This document shows positions 25,794 through 34,055 of a stretch of DNA of 46,565 bases, one piece after another. Each line of letters opens with the position of its first letter. Position 1 is the stretch's first letter. Origin of the DNA: Bacillus stratosphericus (GTDB taxonomy: Bacteria > Bacillota > Bacilli > Bacillales > Bacillaceae). Under the pieces are notes generated by a model. That model did not search any database. It saw only the letters and a program-made list of their open reading frames with translations, and was not told the origin of the DNA. The stretch is taken from the NCBI RefSeq assembly GCF_020524495.1, contig NZ_JAIVLB010000026.1:1-46565 (forward strand). Reading direction: 5' to 3'. The position numbers and the translations under genes are program-made.

Positions 25794-26528
25794 ATGGCAA
25801 AGCAACCACAACTCCACAGTCGAATTAAACAAGATATTGTAGATAAAATAGAGAGCGGCTATTACCCGCCTGGGAGCCTGCTTCCGACGGAGTCCGAATT
25901 TTGCAAAATGTACGATGTCAGCCGAACAACGCTGCGGACCGCCTTGAACCATTTGCTTATGGAAGGAGCTATTTACCGCAAACAGGGGAAAGGGACATTT
26001 GTCGCCAAAGGAAAAGTAAAGCAGATTTTAAGTTCCAGCAATCTTCGCTATGCAGATCAATTAAAAGCGCAAGGTATTAAACCGAAAATCAAAGTTGTCG
26101 ATTTGCAAAAATTAAAACCAGCCAAAAAGATCCAAAATTGCCTTGGGATTGATGGTGAACAAATGGTCTATCAGGTGAAGAGGATTCGGTATGCGGATGA
26201 GGAAGAAATCCAGTTTGAAATGGCCTTTATCAGAGCCGATATCGTGCCGGAGATAACAGAAGAAATGGCCAATATTTCACTGTACCAGTGTATTAACAGT
26301 CAAGGAAATACGATTAAAAGAACAGAAGAGCAAATCAAAATCTTTATTTCGGATGAAGAAATTGCACAGCATTTGAATATCACACAAGGTACGCCTTGCT
26401 TCCAGATTGCAACACAAACATTTTTGGTGTCTGAAGAAGTCGTGGAGTTTTCTCTGGCTTATTTCCGCGGAGACCGCGTTGAATTCTTCATAGAACGTGA
26501 CTATGAAGAAAGAGGGGATGAAGGATGA
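25794..26528 (+). CDS. GntR-family (HutC/UTRA) repressor of the chitobiose operon
   Basis: 244 residues. Winged helix-turn-helix at 1-75 (LPTESEFCKMYDVSRTTLRTAL, IYRKQGKGTFVA) and a UTRA effector domain in the rest. Such regulators usually bind a sugar phosphate and release a palindromic operator. The 26-bp dyad upstream is the probable site. ATG follows AAAGGAG; the stop overlaps the chbG start by four bases (ATGA), so regulator and deacetylase are translated together. Confidence 0.92.
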   Translation: MAKQPQLHSRIKQDIVDKIESGYYPPGSLLPTESEFCKMYDVSRTTLRTALNHLLMEGAIYRKQGKGTFVAKGKVKQILSSSNLRYADQLKAQGIKPKIKVVDLQKLKPAKKIQNCLGIDGEQMVYQVKRIRYADEEEIQFEMAFIRADIVPEITEEMANISLYQCINSQGNTIKRTEEQIKIFISDEEIAQHLNITQGTPCFQIATQTFLVSEEVVEFSLAYFRGDRVEFFIERDYEERGDEG

Positions 26529-27259
26529 AATCTTTGATCATAAACGCCGATGATTATGGATTTTCACGGGGAGTCAACCTCGGCATCATTGATGCGTTCC
26601 AGCGCGGTGTGCTCACATCGACTACGCTCATGACCAATATGCTAGAAATGGAACATGCCGTCTTACTTGCAAAGGAAAATCATGAACTTGGGGTCGGCGT
26701 TCACTTAACATTGACAGCAGGACGTCCGCTTCTCAGCGGCCTGCAAACGGTTACGGATGAAGATGGGAATTTTCGCAAGCTTTCATACTATCAAGGTTTT
26801 TTCGACATCGATCTTGATGAAGTGTATCAGGAATGGAGAGCACAGATAGAAAAAGCCCTTTCCTGCGGCTTGCATCCGACGCATATCGACAGCCACCATC
26901 ATATCCATACATATGGAAATCTTCCCGAGGTGTTTGTGAAGCTGGCAAAAGAGTATGATCTTCCCTGCAGAAAGGTGAACGATCATCGTCCTTCCTTGTG
27001 GCAGAATGTGAGATCGAATGATGCCTTTGAGTTGAAAGTGGATCGACTGAAAGACTTATCATCTTTCCTTGATCTTCATCAAGACGCAAAAGTCATTGAA
27101 GTCATGTGCCATCCGGCTTATGTTGATAAATTACTGCTCGAAAAATCTTCATTCCATTATCCGCGGGTCTATGAACTTTCATTGTTGACAGACCCTTTGT
27201 TGAAAGCGGCTTTAATACAATGTTCGGATATTCGCCTTATTTCTTATGCCAGTCTTTAA
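26525..27259 (+). CDS. chbG: YdjC/ChbG-family chitooligosaccharide deacetylase
   Basis: 244 residues. Family motifs: LIINADDYGFSRGVN (catalytic and metal Asp), LGVGVHLTLTAGRPLL (metal His), HPTHIDSHHHIHT (metal His) and VIEVMCHPAYVD near the end. ChbG removes one acetyl group from chitobiose or its 6-phosphate so that the product can induce and be hydrolysed by the family-4 enzyme. Being paired with the regulator and beside the GH4 and PTS genes supports the chitobiose assignment strongly. Function by homology. Confidence 0.92.
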   Translation: MKSLIINADDYGFSRGVNLGIIDAFQRGVLTSTTLMTNMLEMEHAVLLAKENHELGVGVHLTLTAGRPLLSGLQTVTDEDGNFRKLSYYQGFFDIDLDEVYQEWRAQIEKALSCGLHPTHIDSHHHIHTYGNLPEVFVKLAKEYDLPCRKVNDHRPSLWQNVRSNDAFELKVDRLKDLSSFLDLHQDAKVIEVMCHPAYVDKLLLEKSSFHYPRVYELSLLTDPLLKAALIQCSDIRLISYASL

Positions 27260-27411
27260 ATCTACAATTCTTTTGTAAAGGGCTCATGGTTATTATCAGC
27301 TTGCCGTTCTCAAAGTCTTGTCCAAGGCATTTCCAGCATTTAATGCAAAAACAGCATGGGTAATTCAGAATATTCATAACCTTGTCACAACAAATTTATG
27401 CGTCATCAAGC

Positions 27412-27437
27412 TTTTGCTTGAAGCTATTTTTGCCAAA
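27412..27437 (+). terminator. Weak terminator after chbG
   Basis: TCAAGC-TTTT-GCTTGA then AGCTATTTTT. Short stem, about 150 bases after the chbG stop. Confidence 0.4.
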
Positions 27438-27455
27438 TAAGGTCCACACATACGG

Positions 27456-27496
27456 TTTGAAGCGGCATATGAAACCTAATAATGTAAGCGCTTTCT
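27456..27496 (+). promoter_or_regulatory. Chitinase operon promoter with cre box
   Basis: TGTAAGCGCTTTCT (27483-27496) matches 13 of 14 cre positions. A possible promoter TTTGAA-N16-AATAAT (27456-27461, 27478-27483) ends where the cre begins, so CcpA would block transcription start. The rest of the 27260-27627 gap shows no gene. Confidence 0.6.
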
Positions 27497-27627
27497 TACT
27501 GTTGTCTTCCGTGTCATCAGCTTCTAGGTTATGACAAGGCGATTATAAACCTATTAAAAAGGGGGTGAACAAAATAAGTTTCATTGATGAACAGTCAAAA
27601 AAATTGATGAAAAGGAGATGAAAAAAA

Positions 27628-29418
27628 GTGTTTTCAAACAAAAAGTTTCTCGTTCTTTCTTTCATTTTTGCGATGCTTTTCAGTCTATCTTTTTTTAATG
27701 GGGAAAGTGCAAAAGCCAGTTCTGACAAAAGTTATAAAATGATTGGCTACTATCCGTCCTGGGGAGCTTATGGAAGGAATTTTCAAGTATGGGACATGAA
27801 TGTTTCTAAAGTCAGCCACATTAATTATGCATTTGCTGATATTTGCTGGGAGGGGAGGCATGGAAACCCTGATCCGATAGGCCCGAATCCCCAGACATGG
27901 TCTTGCCAGGATGAAAACGGAGTGATTGATGTTCCAAATGGATCAATCGTTATGGGGGACCCATGGATTGATGCGCAAAAGTCAAATCCCGGAGATACTT
28001 GGGATGAGCCGATTCGGGGCAACTTTAAACAACTATTGAAGCTGAAAAAGAACCATCCTCATTTGAAAACATTCATATCAGTTGGCGGATGGACTTGGTC
28101 AAATCGTTTTTCAGATGTTGCGGCAAATCCTGCGGCAAGAGAGAATTTTGCTGCTTCAGCAGTAGATTTTTTAAGAAAATATGGGTTTGATGGAGTCGAC
28201 CTTGACTGGGAATATCCGGTTAGCGGAGGGCTGCCGGGAAACAGCACCCGTCCGGACGATAAGAGAAACTACACGCTACTCTTGCAGGATGTGCGCGAAA
28301 AGCTTGACGTTGCAGAAGCGAAGGATGGCAAGAAATACTTGCTGACGATCGCCTCTGGCGCCAGCCCTGAATATGTAAGCAACACTGAATTAAATAAAAT
28401 TGCTAAAACCGTTGATTGGATTAACATTATGACCTATGACTTTAATGGCGGATGGCAAAATATAAGCGCTCATAACGCCCCATTATTCTATGATCCAAAA
28501 GCGAAAGAAACGGGAGTTCCAAACGCTGAGACATTTAACATTGAAAGCACCGTGAAGCGCTACAAGGAAGCCGGTGTCAAAGCGGACAAATTAGTGCTTG
28601 GCACTCCGTTCTATGGCAGAGGCTGGAGCGGTTGTGAATCTGCAGATGACGGAGAATATCAAAAGTGCGGACCGGCTAATGAAGGGACGTGGGAAAAGGG
28701 GGTATTTGATTTTTCAGATCTTGAAAAGAACTACATCAATAAAAACGGATATAAAAAATATTGGAATGATCGAGCAAAAGTGCCGTATTTGTATAATGCA
28801 GAGAATGGAAACTTCATTACCTACGATGATGAAAAATCATATGGATACAAAACCGATTTTATTCAATCAAACGGATTAAGCGGGGCTATGTTTTGGGATT
28901 TCAGCGGTGATTCAAATCAGACTTTGCTCAACAAACTAGCAGCCGATTTAGGGTTCGCTCCGGGTGGGGGTAATCCAGAGCCGCCTTCATCTGTACCAAG
29001 TAATTTGCGTGTGACCGAAAAAACCGCAACCAGTATCAGTCTGGCGTGGGATGCACCGAGTGACGGAGCAAACATCGCAGAGTATGTGCTGTCATATGGA
29101 GGCGGGTCCGTATCGGTCAAGGAAACATCGGCGACAATCGGGAAATTAAAGCCGAATACGACATACTCATTTACAGTATCTGCAAAGGATATGGACGGAA
29201 AGCTCCATACAGGTCCAACGATAGAAGCAGCAACAAACTCTGATCAAACATGTGGGTATAACGAATGGAAAGATACAGCCGTTTACACAAGCGGAGACCG
29301 AGTCGTCTTTAACGGCAAAGTGTATGAAGCGAAATGGTGGACGAAAGGAGAGCAGCCGGATCAGGCTGGTGAGTTGGGTGTATGGAAATTAATCGGTGAT
29401 TGCAAAAAATCAGTTTAA
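27628..29418 (+). CDS. chiB: Secreted GH18 chitinase with FnIII and chitin-binding domains
   Basis: 596 residues. Signal peptide (cleavage near SAKASSD). GH18 catalytic barrel about 34-450, with SVGGWTWSNRFSDVA and the catalytic DxxDxDxE as FDGVDLDWEYP. Fibronectin III domain about 457-540. C-terminal CBM5/12 chitin-binding domain about 544-594 with aromatic residues (EWKDTAVYTSGDRVVF, YEAKWWTKGEQPDQ). It hydrolyses chitin outside the cell. Start is GTG at 27628, ten bases after AAAGGAG; the ATG within that spacer is out of frame. First gene of a two-chitinase operon. The symbol follows B. licheniformis usage and is tentative. Confidence 0.94.
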   Translation: MFSNKKFLVLSFIFAMLFSLSFFNGESAKASSDKSYKMIGYYPSWGAYGRNFQVWDMNVSKVSHINYAFADICWEGRHGNPDPIGPNPQTWSCQDENGVIDVPNGSIVMGDPWIDAQKSNPGDTWDEPIRGNFKQLLKLKKNHPHLKTFISVGGWTWSNRFSDVAANPAARENFAASAVDFLRKYGFDGVDLDWEYPVSGGLPGNSTRPDDKRNYTLLLQDVREKLDVAEAKDGKKYLLTIASGASPEYVSNTELNKIAKTVDWINIMTYDFNGGWQNISAHNAPLFYDPKAKETGVPNAETFNIESTVKRYKEAGVKADKLVLGTPFYGRGWSGCESADDGEYQKCGPANEGTWEKGVFDFSDLEKNYINKNGYKKYWNDRAKVPYLYNAENGNFITYDDEKSYGYKTDFIQSNGLSGAMFWDFSGDSNQTLLNKLAADLGFAPGGGNPEPPSSVPSNLRVTEKTATSISLAWDAPSDGANIAEYVLSYGGGSVSVKETSATIGKLKPNTTYSFTVSAKDMDGKLHTGPTIEAATNSDQTCGYNEWKDTAVYTSGDRVVFNGKVYEAKWWTKGEQPDQAGELGVWKLIGDCKKSV

Positions 29419-29427
29419 TAGAAAACG

Positions 29428-29460
29428 ATAAAGAGAGAGTGGGCTCCCATCTCTCTTTAT
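29428..29460 (+). other. Stable hairpin between the chitinase genes
   Basis: ATAAAGAGAGA (29428-29438) pairs with TCTCTCTTTAT (29450-29460), extended inward by TGGG/CCCA. No T-run follows; the AAAGGAG site of the second chitinase comes directly after. More likely an mRNA-processing or stability element than a terminator. Confidence 0.6.
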
Positions 29461-29480
29461 GAGAAAGGAGTATGATTGAA

Positions 29481-31562
29481 GTGAAAAGAATCGCTTTATT
29501 TACTTTGTCATCGATGCTGCTCCTGTCACTTTTGACCCCGTTCCAGAACATTTCCGCAGAGTCTCCAAACAAAAAACAGACTTGTCGTCCAGAAGGGCTG
29601 TGGGATTCGGGTATTGCAAATATTCCATATTGTGATGTGTACGATCTGGAGGGGCGCGAAAAGCTGGCCAATGATTTAGACCGCAGAATGATCGGCTATT
29701 TTACGGGCTGGCGTACGGGGAAAGGCTATCAAGATCGTTATTTAGTAAAGGATATCCCATGGAAGTACTTAAGCCACATTAATTATGCATTTGCTCATAT
29801 CGGGGAGGATCATCGAGTTTCAATCGGGAGCGAGACGGATGCGAACAACCCGTCTCTAGGGATGACCTGGCCGGAGTATCCCGATATAAAGATGGATCAA
29901 ACATTGCCATATAAAGGCCATTTTAACCTTCTTCACCAGTTTAAAAAGAAATACCCTGATGTAAAAGTATTGGCGGCAGTCGGCGGCTGGGCTGAAACCG
30001 GCGGTTATGTTGATAAGGATGGGAACCGAATACCAAGCGGAGGCTTTTACTCTATGACAACGAATGGTGATGGATCTGTGAACCACAAGGCAATCAACAT
30101 CTTTGCCGAATCTGTCGTAGCGTTTCTCAGAAAATATGAATTGGATGGCATTGATATTGACTACGAATATCCCACAACCATGCAAGATGCCGGCAATCCG
30201 TTAGATTGGAGCATTTCCAACCCTAGACGAAAGGGATTAAATCAAAGCTTTGATGTATTGATGAAAACATTAAGAGAAAAACTTGATCAAGCATCTGCTG
30301 AAGATGAACAATATTACATGCTCACCATTGCGGCACCATCATCAGCCTATTTGCTGAGAGGGATGGAAACCTTTAAACCGCTCCGATATGTGGATTATGT
30401 CAACATCATGTCCTATGATCTCCATGGAGCCTGGAATGAGTTTGTCGGTCCTAACGCTTCCTTATATGATAACGGCGAGGATGAGGAATTAAAGCAGTCC
30501 AACATATACAGCACCCCGCAATATGGGGGGATCGGATATTTAAATACAGACTGGGCTTACCATTATTTTAGGGGAGCGATGGAGGCAGGCAGAATCAATA
30601 TCGGCGTTCCTTATTATACGAGAGGCTGGAAAAACGTGAGCGGAGGAGTAAACGGTTTGTGGGGAAGGGCTAAAGGTTTAAATTGCCCTCCAGGCCTTAC
30701 CAAATGCGGCGACGGGGCAGTCGGGATCGATAATATTTGGCATGACCAAGATGAGCAGGGAAATGAACTGGGAGCTGGAGCGAATCCGATGTGGCATGCC
30801 AAAAATCTCGAAAAAGGCATTGCCGGTTCTTATTTAGAAAGGTATGGACTAATCAAAGCCGATTTAAAAGGCTCTTACACTAGATATTATGACTCAGCGC
30901 TTGCTGCACCTTGGCTATGGAATGACGAAAAGAAAGTGTTTCTATCTACTGAAGATGAGGAATCAATAGAAACAAAGGCCGATTATGTCATTAAAAAAGG
31001 AATCGGCGGTGTCATGTTTTGGGACTTAAGCGGTGACTATGACTGGTATCCCGACAGAAATGACAACAATGGAGAGTATGGTATCGGCAGTACATTAACG
31101 AGAACCTTATATCATAAATTTGCGGAAGCGACACCATACGATAATCGGGTCAGCACGTCACCTTTACCTGGCGAATCACTTGATATCAATATCGAGTTTA
31201 CCGATTATCCGTTAGGAGATCAAAATTACCCAATCCATCCGAAAATGAGGCTGACGAATAACAGTGATGTCACCATAACAGGAGGATCTGTGATCGAATT
31301 TGATGTGCCTACCTCTACTTCACCCCGAATTGGAAGCTGGAGCGGTGACCAGGTTGAAGTCATTTCTAAAGGGCATACAGGGCCGAACATTGGCGGGCTG
31401 ACAGGAGATTTCCACCGCATCGGTCTGACCCTTTCAAATTGGAGGTCAATTAAACCAGGCGAGACAGAGGAGTTTCAGCTTGTCTATTACTTGCCTATCA
31501 GCGGACCATCTCATTTCACCATAACCATAGATGGTAAAAAGTACAGTCTGAAAGGCCAGTGA
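29481..31562 (+). CDS. chiA: Second secreted GH18 chitinase
   Basis: 693 residues from the GTG at 29481, ten bases after AAAGGAG; the ATG at 29472 is only one base away from that site. Signal peptide (KRIALFTLSSMLLLSLLTPF, cleavage near ISAES). GH18 barrel about 55-560 with AAVGGWAETGG and the catalytic LDGIDIDYEYP, plus a chitinase insertion domain. A C-terminal beta-rich domain (about 565-690, ITGGSVIEFDVPTSTSPRIG, WRSIKPGETEEFQLVYYLP) probably binds chitin. It probably complements the first enzyme, 54 bases upstream, by attacking chains from the other mode or end. Symbol tentative. Confidence 0.93.
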   Translation: MKRIALFTLSSMLLLSLLTPFQNISAESPNKKQTCRPEGLWDSGIANIPYCDVYDLEGREKLANDLDRRMIGYFTGWRTGKGYQDRYLVKDIPWKYLSHINYAFAHIGEDHRVSIGSETDANNPSLGMTWPEYPDIKMDQTLPYKGHFNLLHQFKKKYPDVKVLAAVGGWAETGGYVDKDGNRIPSGGFYSMTTNGDGSVNHKAINIFAESVVAFLRKYELDGIDIDYEYPTTMQDAGNPLDWSISNPRRKGLNQSFDVLMKTLREKLDQASAEDEQYYMLTIAAPSSAYLLRGMETFKPLRYVDYVNIMSYDLHGAWNEFVGPNASLYDNGEDEELKQSNIYSTPQYGGIGYLNTDWAYHYFRGAMEAGRINIGVPYYTRGWKNVSGGVNGLWGRAKGLNCPPGLTKCGDGAVGIDNIWHDQDEQGNELGAGANPMWHAKNLEKGIAGSYLERYGLIKADLKGSYTRYYDSALAAPWLWNDEKKVFLSTEDEESIETKADYVIKKGIGGVMFWDLSGDYDWYPDRNDNNGEYGIGSTLTRTLYHKFAEATPYDNRVSTSPLPGESLDINIEFTDYPLGDQNYPIHPKMRLTNNSDVTITGGSVIEFDVPTSTSPRIGSWSGDQVEVISKGHTGPNIGGLTGDFHRIGLTLSNWRSIKPGETEEFQLVYYLPISGPSHFTITIDGKKYSLKGQ

Positions 31563-31624
31563 GGGAGGCTCCTATTCCGGCAAGCATAGCTGTAGCAAAA
31601 AACGAAGACAGGCCCGTTCCTGCT

Positions 31625-31965
31625 TTATTGTGCGCTGTTCTTCCAGTTTGTGAATGATCAAAGACTGATGCGGGTGCCTCTGTTGTATGAAGAACCTCCG
31701 TATACTCCATTCGTATGAACCTCAAGAGAGCATGGGCCGCTGCAATTCGTCCGTGAACTGCATTGCCCTCCGTAAGTATCCATCGCATATTGCAGTTTGT
31801 AAGTTTCTGTTACGGCGATCGATCCCTAATGCTGCCACTGGGTGCCCGATGGTTTGTCATCTGGATAGCCGCTGAAACGGTCATGCTTGTCCCAACGAGG
31901 GATGAAGGGGTGTATGAATATCCAAATAACCGACGGTGTTGCCAATTGGCTGACTGAGTTCGATG
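31625..31965 (-). pseudogene. mpr: Glutamyl endopeptidase (Mpr/GSE) C-terminal remnant
   Basis: In shifting frames the minus strand reads AIELSQPIGNTVGY, then FGYSYTPSSLVGTSMTVS, SGYPDDKPSGTQWQH, ITETYKLQYAMDTYGGQ-like text (VTETYKLQYAMDTYGGQ), SSRTNCSGPCSLEVHTNG, VYGGSSYNRGTRIS and NWKNSAQ with a stop at 31625. This is the second half of Bacillus glutamate-specific serine protease. The stretch holding the nucleophile (SGSPVFE) is deleted after YGGQ, and the N-terminal half with His and Asp is missing. Dead. It sits tail to tail with the second chitinase. Confidence 0.85.
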
Positions 31966-31988
31966 GCTCGATTTTCTCGACAGCCTGA

Positions 31989-32009
31989 GGCAGGAGAGCA
32001 TCTCCTGCC
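31989..32009. repeat. Right copy of the island-flanking hairpin
   Basis: GGCAGGAGA-GCA-TCTCCTGCC, identical over 21 nt to 22370-22390. A GTTTGTTT tract follows on the plus strand. It lies 14 bases beyond the yvdR stop and may act as its 3' hairpin, though there is no T-run on that strand. Confidence 0.8.
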
Positions 32010-32022
32010 TGTTTGTTTGGCA

Positions 32023-32337
32023 TCACGCAAACAATTTCAACCCAACCACACCAATCACAATGAGCAGCAGGCTGAGTATCCGAATCATGTTTTTCGGTTC
32101 TTTAAATAGAATCATATTAAACAAGACTGAGCCAGCGGTTCCAAGTCCAATCCAGACCGTATAGGCGACGGAAACTTGAACGGAAGAGAACGACGCGTAT
32201 AAAAACAAAAAGGATAAAGCAAAACCGCCGAAAAATAGTATCCCTGATGTGATTTGTTTTTTCTTACTAAACATATTCAAGCCAATGGTCCCGCCGATTT
32301 CGCAGGCAGAGGCTAATAACACAAAAAACCAGCCCAT
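32023..32337 (-). CDS. yvdR: SMR-family efflux subunit YvdR
   Basis: 104 residues, four membrane segments. SMR marks: the membrane glutamate in LLASACEIGGTIGLN (Glu14) and YTVWIGLGTAGSVL in the third segment. Paired small multidrug resistance proteins form heterodimers exporting cations such as guanidinium or quaternary amines. ATG at 32337 is one base after the yvdS stop, so the two are coupled. Order yvdT-yvdS-yvdR is as in B. subtilis. Confidence 0.88.
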   Translation of the reverse strand: MGWFFVLLASACEIGGTIGLNMFSKKKQITSGILFFGGFALSFLFLYASFSSVQVSVAYTVWIGLGTAGSVLFNMILFKEPKNMIRILSLLLIVIGVVGLKLFA

Positions 32338-32338
32338 G

Positions 32339-32683
32339 TTATACCGCTTCTCCCTTCTGCTCATGTGCATCTCCATCGGACACTTTTAGTCCAATAATCC
32401 CGATGACCAAAATCCCCATAAACACTAGCTTTTCCAATGAAAAAGATCCGCCGAACAGCGCATAATCCATAATAGACGTACCGATTGTTCCAACTCCGGC
32501 GAACACGGCGTAAACCGTTCCTGTTGGCAGCTTTTCACAGGCTTTCATTAAAAAATAAAAATCAATTGGGATGAGGCAGATAATGATCGCCCACTCCCAC
32601 ACAGCATCTGCTTTATTTAAACCAAACACCCATAGTAATTCGAATAAACAAGTCAGTGCGACATACATCCAGCTTTTCTTCAT
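32339..32683 (-). CDS. yvdS: SMR-family efflux subunit YvdS
   Basis: 114 residues, four membrane segments, with the essential glutamate in LTCLFELLWVFGLNKA (Glu14), YAVFAGVGTIGTSIMD in the third segment and a charged tail GDAHEQKGEAV. Partner of yvdR. ATG at 32683 follows TTAGGAGGAAAT; the longer frame to 32743 enters the terminator of the TetR gene. Confidence 0.88.
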   Translation of the reverse strand: MKKSWMYVALTCLFELLWVFGLNKADAVWEWAIIICLIPIDFYFLMKACEKLPTGTVYAVFAGVGTIGTSIMDYALFGGSFSLEKLVFMGILVIGIIGLKVSDGDAHEQKGEAV

Positions 32684-32701
32684 GATATTTCCTCCTAAAA
32701 T

Positions 32702-32714
32702 TGACGATTCGTCA
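32702..32714. promoter_or_regulatory. Palindrome upstream of yvdS
   Basis: TGACGA-T-TCGTCA. Its TGAC...GTCA ends recall the larger operator at 33355-33375, so it may be a weaker second site for the TetR protein between regulator and pumps. Confidence 0.4.
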
Positions 32715-32724
32715 TTTTGAAGCC

Positions 32725-32752
32725 AAAAAAGAGCGTACAGCATGTGCTGTAC
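32725..32752 (-). terminator. Terminator or attenuator after yvdT
   Basis: GTACAGCA (32735-32742) / TGCTGTAC (32745-32752), followed on the minus strand by GCTCTTTTTT. It lies between the TetR gene and the pump genes, so read-through would set their ratio. Confidence 0.65.
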
Positions 32753-32758
32753 TATGTG

Positions 32759-33337
32759 TTAAGGTGTTTCTATACCAAGTGCATAAAGGAGAAATTGCTT
32801 GACCTCTCGTTTTTGAATGAGGACCTCTTCTGTATCTGTTTCTGTAAATAAATACATTTGCTCAGCTGAAGATTCAAGTAAACCGATGATGAACTTCGCA
32901 GCGTAATGACAATTCAAATTCGTTCGTACTTTTTGGTCCTGCTTTGCTTTTTCTAAAAAAGCGGCAACCCATTTGTAAATCGGTTCATAAATATCTTCCC
33001 ACTCCTTTAAATGCTCAGTTGCGGCTAAACCTGAATAGGTAAGGGCAAGGACATCACGGTATTGTCTTGTAAAAGAGAATATAAATTCAACAAGCGCATC
33101 TGCTTGATCGTGTACATCCGCATGCTGGGTTAATTCCTTTTCGATCGCAGGTACCATCTGTAAAATAAGATGCTCTGCGATGGCAGGCATGACAGACAGC
33201 TTTGAGGGAAAATATAAATAAAACGTTCCTTGCGCCACTCCTGCTGCTTTTACAATATCCGAAATGGTCGTCTTTTCAATTCCTTTTTCTTTAAACGCGT
33301 CAATGGCAGCAAGCATAATCTTTTCTCGTTTCGACAT
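32759..33337 (-). CDS. yvdT: TetR-family repressor YvdT
   Basis: 192 residues. N-terminal TetR helix-turn-helix: REKIMLAAIDAFKEKGIEKT, TISDIVKAAGVAQGTFYLYF. The C-terminal part is an all-helical ligand-binding domain with a dimer helix. It is the first gene of the yvdT-yvdS-yvdR unit and the 21-bp palindrome 18 bases upstream is its likely autoregulatory operator. Confidence 0.9.
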   Translation of the reverse strand: MSKREKIMLAAIDAFKEKGIEKTTISDIVKAAGVAQGTFYLYFPSKLSVMPAIAEHLILQMVPAIEKELTQHADVHDQADALVEFIFSFTRQYRDVLALTYSGLAATEHLKEWEDIYEPIYKWVAAFLEKAKQDQKVRTNLNCHYAAKFIIGLLESSAEQMYLFTETDTEEVLIQKREVKQFLLYALGIETP

Positions 33338-33354
33338 ATGAACACCGACCTTAA

Positions 33355-33375
33355 AATGACTGAATGTCAGTCATT
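33355..33375. promoter_or_regulatory. TetR-type operator, 21-bp palindrome
   Basis: AATGACTGA-ATG-TCAGTCATT, perfect 9-bp arms around three bases, 18 bases upstream of the yvdT ATG. TGACTGA...TCAGTCA sites are typical of TetR/AcrR repressors of this kind. Confidence 0.8.
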
Positions 33376-33506
33376 CTAACAGAAAACTGACGATTTGACA
33401 ATATAGCATATCATTCATTGTGAGAATAAGTGATGAATAGATGTGGGCAGGCTTGAATAAGCTGTAATATGGTCAAGCATCACGTGAGAAAGGGGTAGCT
33501 CCCTCT

Positions 33507-34055
33507 ATGACATCCAGCATCATGTTTTCAATTGCTTATTTTCTTCTGCTCGTCTCGCTATATATGAGAATGAGATACAGACAGGCAAAAAGGCACAATC
33601 GCTTTATCTATTTGCGAACAGAAATGGTTCTTTTCTGTCTGTTTGTTTATACAAATATTTTATTCTATTTGACGGTCTTTCCAAATCGTTTTTCCGCACC
33701 AAGAGATCAAGTGAGTGTCAATCTCATTCCTTTTCACTCAATTGATCAAAATCTTCACGCCTATCACCACGGTTATCCAAACCTTGTATTTTTAAATTTG
33801 GCAGGAAACATTCTTTTATTCGTGCCACTTGGGTTTTTCCTTTATCAAACGTTTCGGACAATGCGCTGGCAAAAGGCGGTGCTAGCCGGCTTTATCTTGT
33901 CAGCAATGATCGAAGTGCTTCAATGGATTTTTTCGCAATCTGGTATCATTACAAGAAGCAGTGATATTGATGATATCATCCTCAATACACTTGGCACAGC
34001 GATAGGCTGTATCGTGTATCAGATGTATCGACGAAGGAAGGAGAAAATTAGGTGA
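33507..34055 (+). CDS. VanZ-family membrane protein
   Basis: 182 residues, four to five membrane segments. VanZ-like features: LTVFPNRF in the first loop, VNLIPFHSID, NLAGNILLFVPLGFFL, SAMIEVLQWIFSQSGIITRS and SDIDDIILNTLGTAIG. The founding member confers low-level teicoplanin resistance; most Bacillus members are unstudied. ATG follows AAAGGGG with a long spacing. Its stop overlaps the start of the next, broken gene (GTGA). Confidence 0.88.
   Translation: MTSSIMFSIAYFLLLVSLYMRMRYRQAKRHNRFIYLRTEMVLFCLFVYTNILFYLTVFPNRFSAPRDQVSVNLIPFHSIDQNLHAYHHGYPNLVFLNLAGNILLFVPLGFFLYQTFRTMRWQKAVLAGFILSAMIEVLQWIFSQSGIITRSSDIDDIILNTLGTAIGCIVYQMYRRRKEKIR

Noticed and set aside
26751-27089. 112-codon minus-strand frame inside chbG
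   Set aside because: Antisense shadow of the conserved deacetylase.
28598-28879. 93-codon frame inside the first chitinase
   Set aside because: Out-of-frame shadow within the GH18 domain.
32684-32758. Guanidine (ykkC-type) riboswitch upstream of the SMR pair
   Set aside because: The gap is only about 75 bases and holds a terminator and a small palindrome; no ykkC-like structure is visible.
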